Below, in pieces: positions 1 to 5,592 of a stretch of 6,201 nt of DNA. The notes under the pieces were generated by a model. The model did no database searches. It saw nothing but the letters and a program-made list of their open reading frames with translations, and was not told where the DNA came from. Location of the stretch: positions 1 through 6,201 of the forward strand of contig CAZIUF010000041.1 in NCBI GenBank assembly GCA_964542665.1, in the 5' to 3' direction. Both the position numbers and the translations under genes were made by a program. The first letter of the stretch is position 1. Each line of letters opens with the position of its first letter. The stretch is from JAGOLU01 sp964542665 (GTDB taxonomy: Bacteria > Patescibacteriota > Microgenomatia > UBA1406 > GWC2-37-13).

Positions 1-782
1 CGCATGCAGTTAGTTATATCCTTGAAAAAAATTCACTTCATCCTCTTGCAAAGGCACTGGTACAACATCTACATGGCAAACACACACCCGGTGTGATGGT
101 TACCCATATTCATGAAGAGATAGGTAAAGGAATCAGTGGAAAAGTTGGTCAAGACACTTACTCACTTGGTAAGCCGATATCTACGGACGGCATGATTGTG
201 GCATTACAAAAAAATGGGAAAGATATTGTGCATTATCACCTCGAGGACGTGATAAAAGCCGACTCTGCAAAAGTCTTCACTACTTTGTGCCAAAGCGGGA
301 TCGATCTCTCGATATACACAGGCGATTCCCAAGCTCACGCTGACGAGATGGTCAAGTTTCTCAAAGTTCCAGTGACTGTCAAAGCACACTGTGCACCTGA
401 AGACAAAAAGAAAGGGATCCACGAGCTCAAAGCAAAAGGAAAAGTAACGGCGATGGTAGGTGACGGTATCAACGATGCACCTGCACTCGCGTATGCTGAT
501 GTTGGCATGGTATTTTCAAATGATGAAAATACTGCTGCAACGGAGGCAGCTGACATCGTTTTTTTGGGAGGCGACGTACACCAAATACTCGAAGTTCTGA
601 AAATTTCGCGTCGGACTATCTCTATTGCAACTCAAAGTATCTTGTTTGGCATAGGAGTGAGCATCATCGGGATGGTGTTTGCGGCTGCCGGTTTTGTGCC
701 ACCGATCATGGGAGCGTTTATCCAAGAAGCTATAGATGTTGCAGTGATACTCAATGCACTGCGTGCCAGTCAATCAGCATAA
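1..782 (+). CDS. Heavy-metal-translocating P1B-type ATPase, C-terminal part (5' end outside window)
   Basis: The protein pumps a metal ion across the cytoplasmic membrane using ATP. The reading frame is open from position 3 with no stop, so the GTG/ATG at 93-98 is internal and the true start lies upstream. Visible parts in order: the nucleotide-binding-domain His-Pro motif (SLHPLA, HP codons at 39-44), typical of P1B ATPases; the TGD motif (318-326); a PEDK stretch matching the usual P-domain lysine region; the GDGINDAP hinge motif (459-482) that coordinates Mg; then two C-terminal membrane helices, ending QEAIDVAVILNALRA. The phosphorylated DKTGT motif, the CPx helix and any metal-binding N-terminal domain are outside the window. 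The last helix lacks the textbook Zn/Cd or Co signatures as I know them, so the metal cannot be assigned. It converges on the Nudix gene with nine bases between stop codons. Family assignment is firm; substrate is unknown. Confidence 0.95.
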   Translation, partial: HAVSYILEKNSLHPLAKALVQHLHGKHTPGVMVTHIHEEIGKGISGKVGQDTYSLGKPISTDGMIVALQKNGKDIVHYHLEDVIKADSAKVFTTLCQSGIDLSIYTGDSQAHADEMVKFLKVPVTVKAHCAPEDKKKGIHELKAKGKVTAMVGDGINDAPALAYADVGMVFSNDENTAATEAADIVFLGGDVHQILEVLKISRRTISIATQSILFGIGVSIIGMVFAAAGFVPPIMGAFIQEAIDVAVILNALRASQSA

Positions 783-793
783 GTATTTATGCT
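776..793. terminator. Short hairpin between convergent genes, possible bidirectional terminator
   Basis: AGCATAA (776-782) and TTATGCT (787-793) are perfect inverted repeats with a 4-base loop. The hairpin contains the ATPase stop codon TAA and overlaps the Nudix stop codon (TAG on the minus strand, 792-794). The stem is AT-rich and neither side has a strong T run, so termination would be weak. The position between two convergent genes is the main support. Confidence 0.4.
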
Positions 794-1274
794 AAATATT
801 TGTGATGGTTTGTTTGATGACTTTTGCCTGGTCGTCAAAGACAAACTCAGCCCGGAGATGTTCACCCGCAAGGACTCGTGGGAGCCAGTATTGATCATCA
901 TCCCACATTTGATTGTAAGGAACGTCTTTGGTTGCAAACCACTGCGGTTTCATTTCTTCTGATTCTTTTGGCTCTCCTGTCCAGTGGGTGCACTCGTACA
1001 CATGCACTTCAGTATCTACTTGTGCATCCTTCCACGGTACCTGAAAAAACTGAATAATTGCTACCTGAGATATGTCTAAAGGCGTCACTCCTATTTCCTC
1101 CTCACACTCTCGGATAGCAGCTTCCTCGATCAACTCACCTTGGGTTACTTTCCCTCCAATACCATTGTATTTATCTACGCCAAAACCGCGTTTTTTGAGT
1201 CCAAGGAGAACATGGTCATCTTTGCGGAGGAAAAGGAGAGTGCAGAGGGTGAGGGGGTGAGCTGTGTGGTTAAT
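792..1274 (-). CDS. Nudix hydrolase, MTH1 (NUDT1)-like oxidised purine nucleoside triphosphatase; start codon unclear
   Basis: Predicted to hydrolyse oxidised purine nucleoside triphosphates such as 8-oxo-dGTP to monophosphates, keeping damaged bases out of DNA. The complete Nudix box GX5EX7REUXEEXGU is present: GKVTQGE then RECEEEIGV. From memory of human MTH1, the match runs nearly end to end: LGLKKRGFG and YNGIGGKV before the box, SEEMKPQWF, and MWDDDQYW, with equivalents of the substrate-pocket residues Thr8, Lys23, Asn33, Trp117, Asp119 and Asp120. The frame is open upstream to a TGA at 1299-1301, but has no ATG or GTG; the only TTG (1131-1133) lies inside the Nudix box and would destroy the fold. 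Comparison with MTH1 puts the start near 1260-1277, where only ATT codons (1272-1274, 1275-1277) are possible rare starts, giving about 160 residues against 156 in human. No Shine-Dalgarno is seen. It follows hflX on the same strand after an AT-rich repeat. It could be an active gene with an odd start or one that lost its start. Confidence 0.88.
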   Translation of the reverse strand: MNHTAHPLTLCTLLFLRKDDHVLLGLKKRGFGVDKYNGIGGKVTQGELIEEAAIRECEEEIGVTPLDISQVAIIQFFQVPWKDAQVDTEVHVYECTHWTGEPKESEEMKPQWFATKDVPYNQMWDDDQYWLPRVLAGEHLRAEFVFDDQAKVIKQTITNI

Positions 1275-1299
1275 AATTGAAAATTGATAATTAATAATT
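1270..1299. repeat. AT-rich short intergenic repeat between hflX and the Nudix gene
   Basis: The nonamer TTAATAATT occurs at 1270-1278 and again at 1291-1299, 21 bases apart, and AATTGA occurs at 1275-1280 and 1282-1287. The block is almost free of G and C, unlike the coding DNA on both sides. It resembles AT-rich aattgaaaattgataatt-type intergenic repeats that I recall from CPR and some Bacteroidetes genomes; that likeness is from memory. It lies exactly where the Nudix start codon is expected and may also supply -10-like sequence for it. Confidence 0.6.
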
Positions 1300-1312
1300 C
1301 ATATTTTATGGC

Positions 1313-2443
1313 TCATGATTTATTGAGCATTTCTAGGACTCGGTCGCGTAACTCTTTCACTCCCCCACCATCAGCTGCGCTGAGATACAGCGGATCAAGA
1401 TGCGCGGTGAGAGACTTGATTTCATCGAGTGTCCGCGCTGCAGGAAGGTCGATTTTATTGAGCACAGTGATCTGGGGTATTTCATGAGCATCGAGATCTT
1501 TAAGTGTTTCTTGAACGACCGAGATTTTCCGATCGATTTCAGGGTCTGAAGCATCGATGACATGGATGAGCAAATCAGCATGGATCGTCTCAAGAAGCGT
1601 AGACTTGAATGCCTCGATGAGACGTGGAGGGAGATTGGAAATGAAGCCGATTGTGTCAGAAACCAGCACGTCAGGTGCAGGATTCACTGGATCATAGGCT
1701 GTCGATCGCTTCAGTTTACCCAAGGTGCTATCGAGGGTAGCAAAAAGAGCGTCTTTTGAAAGGTTCTTTTTACCGGTCAGAGCATTAAAGAGTGATGATT
1801 TGCCTGCATTGGTATACCCGACGATGGCTACCGTTTTCATACCCAGCTCTCGGCGACGCTGCATGCGTTGGAGACGATCGGTATTTAACTTTTTGAGTTT
1901 ATCTTGAGTAGCTTGGATCTCCTCGCGCCAGTGACGTTTCATGCGCTCAGTATTGGTCTCGCCAAGTCCCTTGGCCCCTATTCCTCCACCCTGTCGTGAA
2001 AGGACGAGTCCCATGCCAAATATGCGCGGGCCCATATGCCTCATCGCGGCGAGCTCGATCTGCATGCGGGCCTCGGAGGTGCGCGCATGTTTTTCAAATA
2101 TTTTCAGGATGAGGTCGACGCGATCCCAAACTTCGATTTCGAAGTAAGCCTTTTGGAGTACTTTTTTGAGCTCAAATATCTGCCCTGGTTGGACGATATC
2201 ATTCAGCACAACATACCTGATGCCGTCTTTTTTAATGAGATCAAACACTTCTTGGACTTTGCCTGAGCCTATGTAGGTGGTTGAGTCTGGATGCATCCGT
2301 TGTTGGACGATATGGTCAACTATACCGAGACCCGAGCTATAGGTATGGATGAGGTGGATCGTCTCTCGTATCCGCAATGCACTGATCTCTGGCGAGGTGT
2401 GTGGCAGGACGACGTCGAGGATGAGAAAGCGCATGGCAATCAT
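1313..2443 (-). CDS. hflX: GTPase HflX, short form
   Basis: HflX is a ribosome-associated GTPase that binds the 50S subunit and, in studied bacteria, splits stalled or heat-damaged ribosomes. The 376-residue protein shows the N-terminal HflX domain (about 5-145, with TYIGSGKVQEV at 56-66), the glycine-rich signature GGGIGAKGLGET (152-163), a charged coiled-coil linker (about 164-200), then the G domain: G1 GYTNAGKSS (209-217), the FATLDST region around G2 (234-240), G3 DTIG (263-266), G4 NKID (329-332) and G5 SAADGG (355-360). The signature has Leu where GPGET is usual. It ends just after the G domain, so the C-terminal domain of the 426-residue E. coli protein is absent. ATG 2441-2443 is taken as start; ATG 2432-2434 (MRFLIL) is also possible. 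Neither has a clear Shine-Dalgarno, and a -10 element sits 9 bases upstream. The Nudix gene follows on the same strand. Confidence 0.97.
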   Translation of the reverse strand: MIAMRFLILDVVLPHTSPEISALRIRETIHLIHTYSSGLGIVDHIVQQRMHPDSTTYIGSGKVQEVFDLIKKDGIRYVVLNDIVQPGQIFELKKVLQKAYFEIEVWDRVDLILKIFEKHARTSEARMQIELAAMRHMGPRIFGMGLVLSRQGGGIGAKGLGETNTERMKRHWREEIQATQDKLKKLNTDRLQRMQRRRELGMKTVAIVGYTNAGKSSLFNALTGKKNLSKDALFATLDSTLGKLKRSTAYDPVNPAPDVLVSDTIGFISNLPPRLIEAFKSTLLETIHADLLIHVIDASDPEIDRKISVVQETLKDLDAHEIPQITVLNKIDLPAARTLDEIKSLTAHLDPLYLSAADGGGVKELRDRVLEMLNKS

Positions 2444-2452
2444 ATAGTGGGT

Positions 2453-2461
2453 ATTGTAGCA
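2453..2461 (-). promoter_or_regulatory. Extended -10 promoter for hflX, likely leaderless
   Basis: Reading on the minus strand, TGCTACAAT is an extended -10 (TGn plus TACAAT, five of six matches to TATAAT). No good -35 is present, which fits an extended -10 promoter. Only nine bases separate the hexamer from the hflX ATG at 2443, so transcription would begin about 0-4 bases before the start codon. Confidence 0.45.
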
Positions 2462-2470
2462 ATAAATCCC

Positions 2471-2491
2471 CCCAAGACCCCGACGATTGGG
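2471..2491 (-). terminator. Weak hairpin downstream of the anchored-protein gene
   Basis: CCCAA (2471-2475) and TTGGG (2487-2491) can pair around an 11-base loop, in the 63-base spacer after the stop codon at 2507-2509. On the minus strand the stem is followed by GGGATTTATT, with only a short T run. Weak structure; it could equally be chance. Confidence 0.2.
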
Positions 2492-2506
2492 ACAAGGAAC
2501 AACTAT

Positions 2507-3097
2507 TTAGTTGCCTGACGGACTTGGTATGGAGGCGCCACTGAATACCACATCGGCTGGTACAACGAATTTTGCCTCATCTATTGTCCATGATGAACAG
2601 TGAAAGTTAAACTTGGCCATGACCTGGTTCGCTTGCTGCATCTGCTCAGGTGATGGAGTACCTTGGGTTTGATTAGCAGTGAGGTCAATGATTTGACCGA
2701 TTTTTCCTGCACCAGGCATCTCAAACCATGTCTTTGCAGTATTTTTATCCCCGACCATATTCATGGTCATGACCCCTGCTTTGGTCGTGATTTTACCTTC
2801 AAGAGCAAATTGCTCGTTGCCCGTATACACTGTGTTTTCTGAGATTGTCTCACCATCGTTGCTTACATAGGTGCATACGCGTCCCTGTCCGCCACGAATC
2901 AGATCTACGAGAGTCCCTGAAAATGTGTTTGACTCCTCGGGAGCTGTACTAAGAACTGCAGAAGACGTAGGAGTAGTATTAGCGAGTGGGTTTTCCACAG
3001 GCCCCGGAACACTTGCTTTACCTCCACTACGCATAAATAAAAAGCCAGCGATACCGCTAATGACTACAAGTATGGCGACGATTCCTAATAGTTTCAT
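2507..3097 (-). CDS. Small membrane-anchored extracytoplasmic protein of unknown function, two conserved-looking cysteines
   Basis: Function not recognised. The 196-residue protein begins MKLLGIVAILVVISGIAGFL, one hydrophobic helix (about 2-22) followed by Arg, with no lipobox cysteine, so it is probably an uncleaved N-terminal anchor. Residues 28-58 form a Pro/Ser/Thr/Ala-rich, low-complexity stalk. The rest (about 59-188) looks like a beta-rich domain starting TFSGTLVDLI, with Cys75 (VCTYV) and Cys167 (FHCSSW), a possible disulfide outside the cell. From memory it resembles small CPR proteins with a GTLxDLI...CT...C.SW(T/S)ID..KF..P.D layout; no function is known to me. The frame continues upstream to 3232, but the helix beginning at ATG 3095-3097 is the natural N-terminus and the extra 45 residues lie in the divergent promoter region. 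It is transcribed toward hflX. Confidence 0.85.
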   Translation of the reverse strand: MKLLGIVAILVVISGIAGFLFMRSGGKASVPGPVENPLANTTPTSSAVLSTAPEESNTFSGTLVDLIRGGQGRVCTYVSNDGETISENTVYTGNEQFALEGKITTKAGVMTMNMVGDKNTAKTWFEMPGAGKIGQIIDLTANQTQGTPSPEQMQQANQVMAKFNFHCSSWTIDEAKFVVPADVVFSGASIPSPSGN

Positions 3098-3127
3098 AAG
3101 AGTAAATATGAATAGGTAAGTGAGGAT

Positions 3128-3136
3128 ATAGTAGCA
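3128..3136 (-). promoter_or_regulatory. Extended -10 promoter for the anchored-protein gene
   Basis: The minus strand reads TGCTACTAT, an extended -10 nearly identical to the one before hflX (TGCTACAAT). The hexamer ends 30 bases before the ATG at 3097, giving a leader of roughly 24 bases. No convincing -35 is seen. The lack of any Shine-Dalgarno before this ATG is notable. Confidence 0.4.
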
Positions 3137-3196
3137 AATCGTGTGCGAATAACCATCGCGATATACTGTCGCATAGTCTTCGCTGCACATTCGAGT

Positions 3197-3202
3197 TACA
3201 AT
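3197..3202 (+). promoter_or_regulatory. -10 element for the glycosyltransferase gene
   Basis: TACAAT lies 12 bases before the ATG at 3215. Start of transcription would fall near 3209, just before GAGG at 3210-3213. That GAGG is too close to ATG 3215 to act normally, but could serve the in-frame ATG at 3227 with wide spacing. No good -35 is present. An alternative -10 is TATACT at 3162-3167. Confidence 0.35.
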
Positions 3203-3214
3203 AACTACTGAGGT

Positions 3215-4918
3215 ATGATAGAAAATATGCAAACAGTAACGAAGAAATACGGACCGCTCACCATATTATTTTTGATCGTATGCACCGCTACGGCTCTTCG
3301 CTTTTGGCACTTGGGCACGGCCCCCAAGGGTCTACTTATCGATGAGGCAAGTTTCGGATATATTGCAAAATCGATTGCTGAAACCGGCAAAGATGAGCAT
3401 GGGGTGAGCTACCCGATCGTATTCGAGGCATTTGGTGATCAGAAACTTCCGCTACAGGGGTATTTGCTTGCACCTGTAGTCAAGATATTTGGTTTGAGTA
3501 ATGAGAGTGTGCGGAGTGTATCGGCACTAGCTGGTGTTCTGGTAGTCGTTGGTATATATCTTCTTATTTCATCGAGATTTTCCTCACGATGGGGTCTTTT
3601 GGCAGCGGCAATCACCGCAGTGAGTCCGTGGACATTTTATCTCAGTCGATTTGCGTGGGAGTCAAACATTGCATTGTGCCTCTTTATCTTTGGACTCTAT
3701 TTCCTTTTTCGAAGCATTGAGCGACGGTCGCTATCCGCTGCATGGATGATGATGGTCTTGTGGGCCCTGACTTGGTATACATATATTGCCTACCGCCCGA
3801 TCACTGGAATCCTTGGGTTGATATATATCATTCAGATCTACAAACAACGCATATTTAGTACTAAAAAAATATTTCTGCTCTGCCTCGGCGCGCTCATTAT
3901 TACCACTCCCCTTTTCTCCTCAAGTGCACGAGGAGCAAACACGGCTCGGTTGAACCAGGTGGGAATCCACAAAAATCCTGGCACGGTCATGAAAATAGAT
4001 GAGAAGCGCGCATATTGTAGTTTGCACATTGAACCTTTATGGTGTTCGCTCGCGTGGAATAAGCCTGCAGAAATCATCGAGACGTTTGGTGAGCGGTTTA
4101 TGCGTGCGTATTCCTTCGAGTATTTGTTTTCGCCTATCAAAGGGGATGTGTTGTTTGCAACTGAGGACAACGGTGAATTTGTCGGAATACTGGCGCCATT
4201 TCTATATGTTGGTATTGGAATAGCGCTTTATAACCTATTTAAGAGGTCAAAAAATCCCCTGAGTTTCTGGGTATCTTTAGGCTTGATTATAAGTATATTA
4301 CCAGCGATATATATCAGTGATATGCATCGTGTACGGGGCTCTGCACTGTTTCCATTTATCATGCTGTGTATGATTTGGGGCGGTCACTATGTCATGTCGC
4401 GTCTCACTCATCAGTGGCAGAAATGGGCGGTTATGACGATCATTTCTGGTTTTTTTGTGATACAGACCTATGTATTTATGATGAACTGGTTCACAGTACA
4501 TATTGATCAGCACGATTTCACATACGACGGACATGTTCCCCCACTTATGCAGTATTTGGGTAAAACGAGTCCGGATACACTGATCTATTTTAAGCCATTC
4601 ATTTCTGACCCAATACTTACGTATGCTTACTATACTGATTTTGATCCTCAGCAATATCAGACAATAGCAAAATATGGCCCAAAACAGGGTGATGGCTTCC
4701 AACACGCGGTGAAACTTAGTAGGGTTGAAGTAACTGACAGATCACCGGCAGCAATCGGCTGTTTGATGAAAACATATCCCGGCCCACTCATGTATGTAAC
4801 CGATTTTGAAGAATCACAAAACCCGGTATTTATCGTCAAGTCTGCAAACGGAGTTCATACACGGGCCTATGTCTACAATGTTCGGAGTTTCACTCCGGAT
4901 ACGACATGTGAAAAGTGA
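3215..4918 (+). CDS. GT-C membrane glycosyltransferase, ArnT/PMT-like (GT39/GT83 type)
   Basis: Predicted integral membrane enzyme moving a sugar from a polyprenyl-phosphate carrier to a protein, lipid or glycan on the outer face of the cytoplasmic membrane. The 567-residue protein has one helix at about 14-31, then the catalytic-loop motif GLLIDEASFGYIAKSI with Asp43-Glu44, the acidic pair expected of GT-C enzymes of this family. TGKDEHG (57-63) and FGDQKLPL (73-80) match the loop usual in CPR members. About ten further hydrophobic segments run to about 425, with SPWTFYLSRFAWESN (137-151) and HRVRGSALFPF (371-381) as further family-like motifs. Residues about 235-325 form an external loop with Cys268 and Cys277; about 428-567 form a soluble C-terminal domain. 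Start is ATG 3215 or ATG 3227. It is divergent from the anchored-protein gene. Donor and acceptor cannot be read from sequence. Confidence 0.93.
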   Translation: MIENMQTVTKKYGPLTILFLIVCTATALRFWHLGTAPKGLLIDEASFGYIAKSIAETGKDEHGVSYPIVFEAFGDQKLPLQGYLLAPVVKIFGLSNESVRSVSALAGVLVVVGIYLLISSRFSSRWGLLAAAITAVSPWTFYLSRFAWESNIALCLFIFGLYFLFRSIERRSLSAAWMMMVLWALTWYTYIAYRPITGILGLIYIIQIYKQRIFSTKKIFLLCLGALIITTPLFSSSARGANTARLNQVGIHKNPGTVMKIDEKRAYCSLHIEPLWCSLAWNKPAEIIETFGERFMRAYSFEYLFSPIKGDVLFATEDNGEFVGILAPFLYVGIGIALYNLFKRSKNPLSFWVSLGLIISILPAIYISDMHRVRGSALFPFIMLCMIWGGHYVMSRLTHQWQKWAVMTIISGFFVIQTYVFMMNWFTVHIDQHDFTYDGHVPPLMQYLGKTSPDTLIYFKPFISDPILTYAYYTDFDPQQYQTIAKYGPKQGDGFQHAVKLSRVEVTDRSPAAIGCLMKTYPGPLMYVTDFEESQNPVFIVKSANGVHTRAYVYNVRSFTPDTTCEK

Positions 4919-4944
4919 GCTCCCTCGCTGATTAGTAGATTATA

Positions 4945-5526
4945 TTATCGATACGCACAACCGACCGCATGGTCGTTCACCATCCCGCACGCCTGCATGA
5001 ATGCATAACAGATTGTGGAGCCTACGAAAGTCGCGCCGTATGACTTGAGACTTTTTGATAAAGCATCTGATTCGGGTGAAGTTGAGATATAGTCTCTGCG
5101 TGTACGAATGGTGTGCTGAAAAGGTTTGTCCTTGACAAAAGACCACATATATTTACTCAGACTCCCCCACTCCTTCACTATTTGAACCGCTGCAAATGCA
5201 TTTTTTCGCACACCATAGACCTTTAGGCGGTTACGGATGATGCCAGGGTTGAGCAAAATCTCATCAAGTTGTTGGTCGGTATATGTCGTGATTTTGACGA
5301 AGTCAAAATCACTAAAAAGCTTTTTATATTCCTCGCGTTTTCGAAGCACCGTAATCCACGACAACCCTGCCTGTGCTCCCTCTAGGCAAAGCATTTCGAA
5401 CAGTAACCGATCGTCGTAGACGGGTCTCCCCCACTCTTTATCGTGGTAGCGCATGTAGAGTGGGTCATTCCCACACCAAAAACACCGAGACATACCGTCT
5501 TGGCCAATCAGGATGACATCAGACAT
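4945..5526 (-). CDS. tag: DNA-3-methyladenine glycosylase I
   Basis: Excises 3-methyladenine from alkylated DNA, the first step of base excision repair in the cytoplasm. The 193-residue protein aligns without doubt to E. coli Tag as I remember it: CFWCGNDPLYMRYHDKEWG (15-33), LLFEMLCLEGAQAGLSWITV (41-60), GIIRNRLK (95-102), YMWSFV (126-131), STSPESDALSKSLKSYG (148-164) and FVGSTICYAFMQACGMVNDH (167-186). The structural zinc ligands Cys15, His28, His186 and Cys190 match E. coli Cys4, His17, His175 and Cys179 with a constant offset of 11. The active-site glutamate is Glu49 (E. coli Glu38). ATG 5524-5526 gives an 11-residue extension; ATG 5491-5493 (MSRCFW) would match the E. coli N-terminus better. 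Neither has a Shine-Dalgarno, but a -10-like TATCAT precedes the first. It converges on the glycosyltransferase gene with 26 bases between. Confidence 0.97.
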   Translation of the reverse strand: MSDVILIGQDGMSRCFWCGNDPLYMRYHDKEWGRPVYDDRLLFEMLCLEGAQAGLSWITVLRKREEYKKLFSDFDFVKITTYTDQQLDEILLNPGIIRNRLKVYGVRKNAFAAVQIVKEWGSLSKYMWSFVKDKPFQHTIRTRRDYISTSPESDALSKSLKSYGATFVGSTICYAFMQACGMVNDHAVGCAYR

Positions 5527-5536
5527 ATGAGAGTGG

Positions 5537-5542
5537 ATGATA
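5537..5542 (-). promoter_or_regulatory. Possible -10 element for tag
   Basis: The minus strand reads TATCAT ten bases before the ATG at 5526, which would place the transcript start about three bases before the start codon. No -35 is recognisable; the upstream DNA is the hairpin. Supported mainly by the same spacing before hflX. Confidence 0.3.
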
Positions 5543-5548
5543 CACGAA

Positions 5549-5582
5549 ACGACCGCGCATGTTCTACCCTATGCGCGGTCGT
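5549..5582 (-). terminator. Strong GC-rich hairpin after the secreted-protein gene, probable terminator
   Basis: ACGACCGCGCAT (5549-5560) and ATGCGCGGTCGT (5571-5582) are perfect 12-base inverted repeats around a 10-base loop. It begins 10 bases beyond the stop codon of the minus-strand gene ending at 5593. On that strand the stem is followed by TTCGTGTAT, so only a weak U tract exists; read on the plus strand no gene ends here. Best read as a terminator or 3'-end stabilising stem that insulates tag from the upstream gene. Confidence 0.7.
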
Positions 5583-5592
5583 GTAAATACGA

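Noticed and set aside
93..98. GTG/ATG as start of the metal ATPase
   Set aside because: The frame is open upstream to the window edge and includes the conserved HP motif at 39-44, so these codons are internal.
204..773. Minus-strand open frames across the ATPase gene
   Set aside because: They overlap a firm P-type ATPase frame, with unlikely composition and no family resemblance.
3098..3232. N-terminal extension of the anchored protein from an upstream ATG
   Set aside because: The extension covers the divergent promoter region and overlaps the glycosyltransferase start; the hydrophobic helix beginning at 3097 is a natural N-terminus.
4298..4705. 135-residue minus-strand open frame inside the glycosyltransferase gene
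   Set aside because: It lies wholly inside a convincing gene in another frame, and its translation has no recognisable motif.
4905..4945. Terminator between the convergent glycosyltransferase and tag genes
   Set aside because: Only a 5-bp stem with a wobble pair (GTGAG/CTCGC) and no T run were found.
4962..4975. CGACC-GCAT-GGTCG inverted repeat resembling the hairpin at 5549-5582
   Set aside because: It encodes the conserved NDHAVG zinc-site region of Tag; the shared CGACCGC is probably chance.
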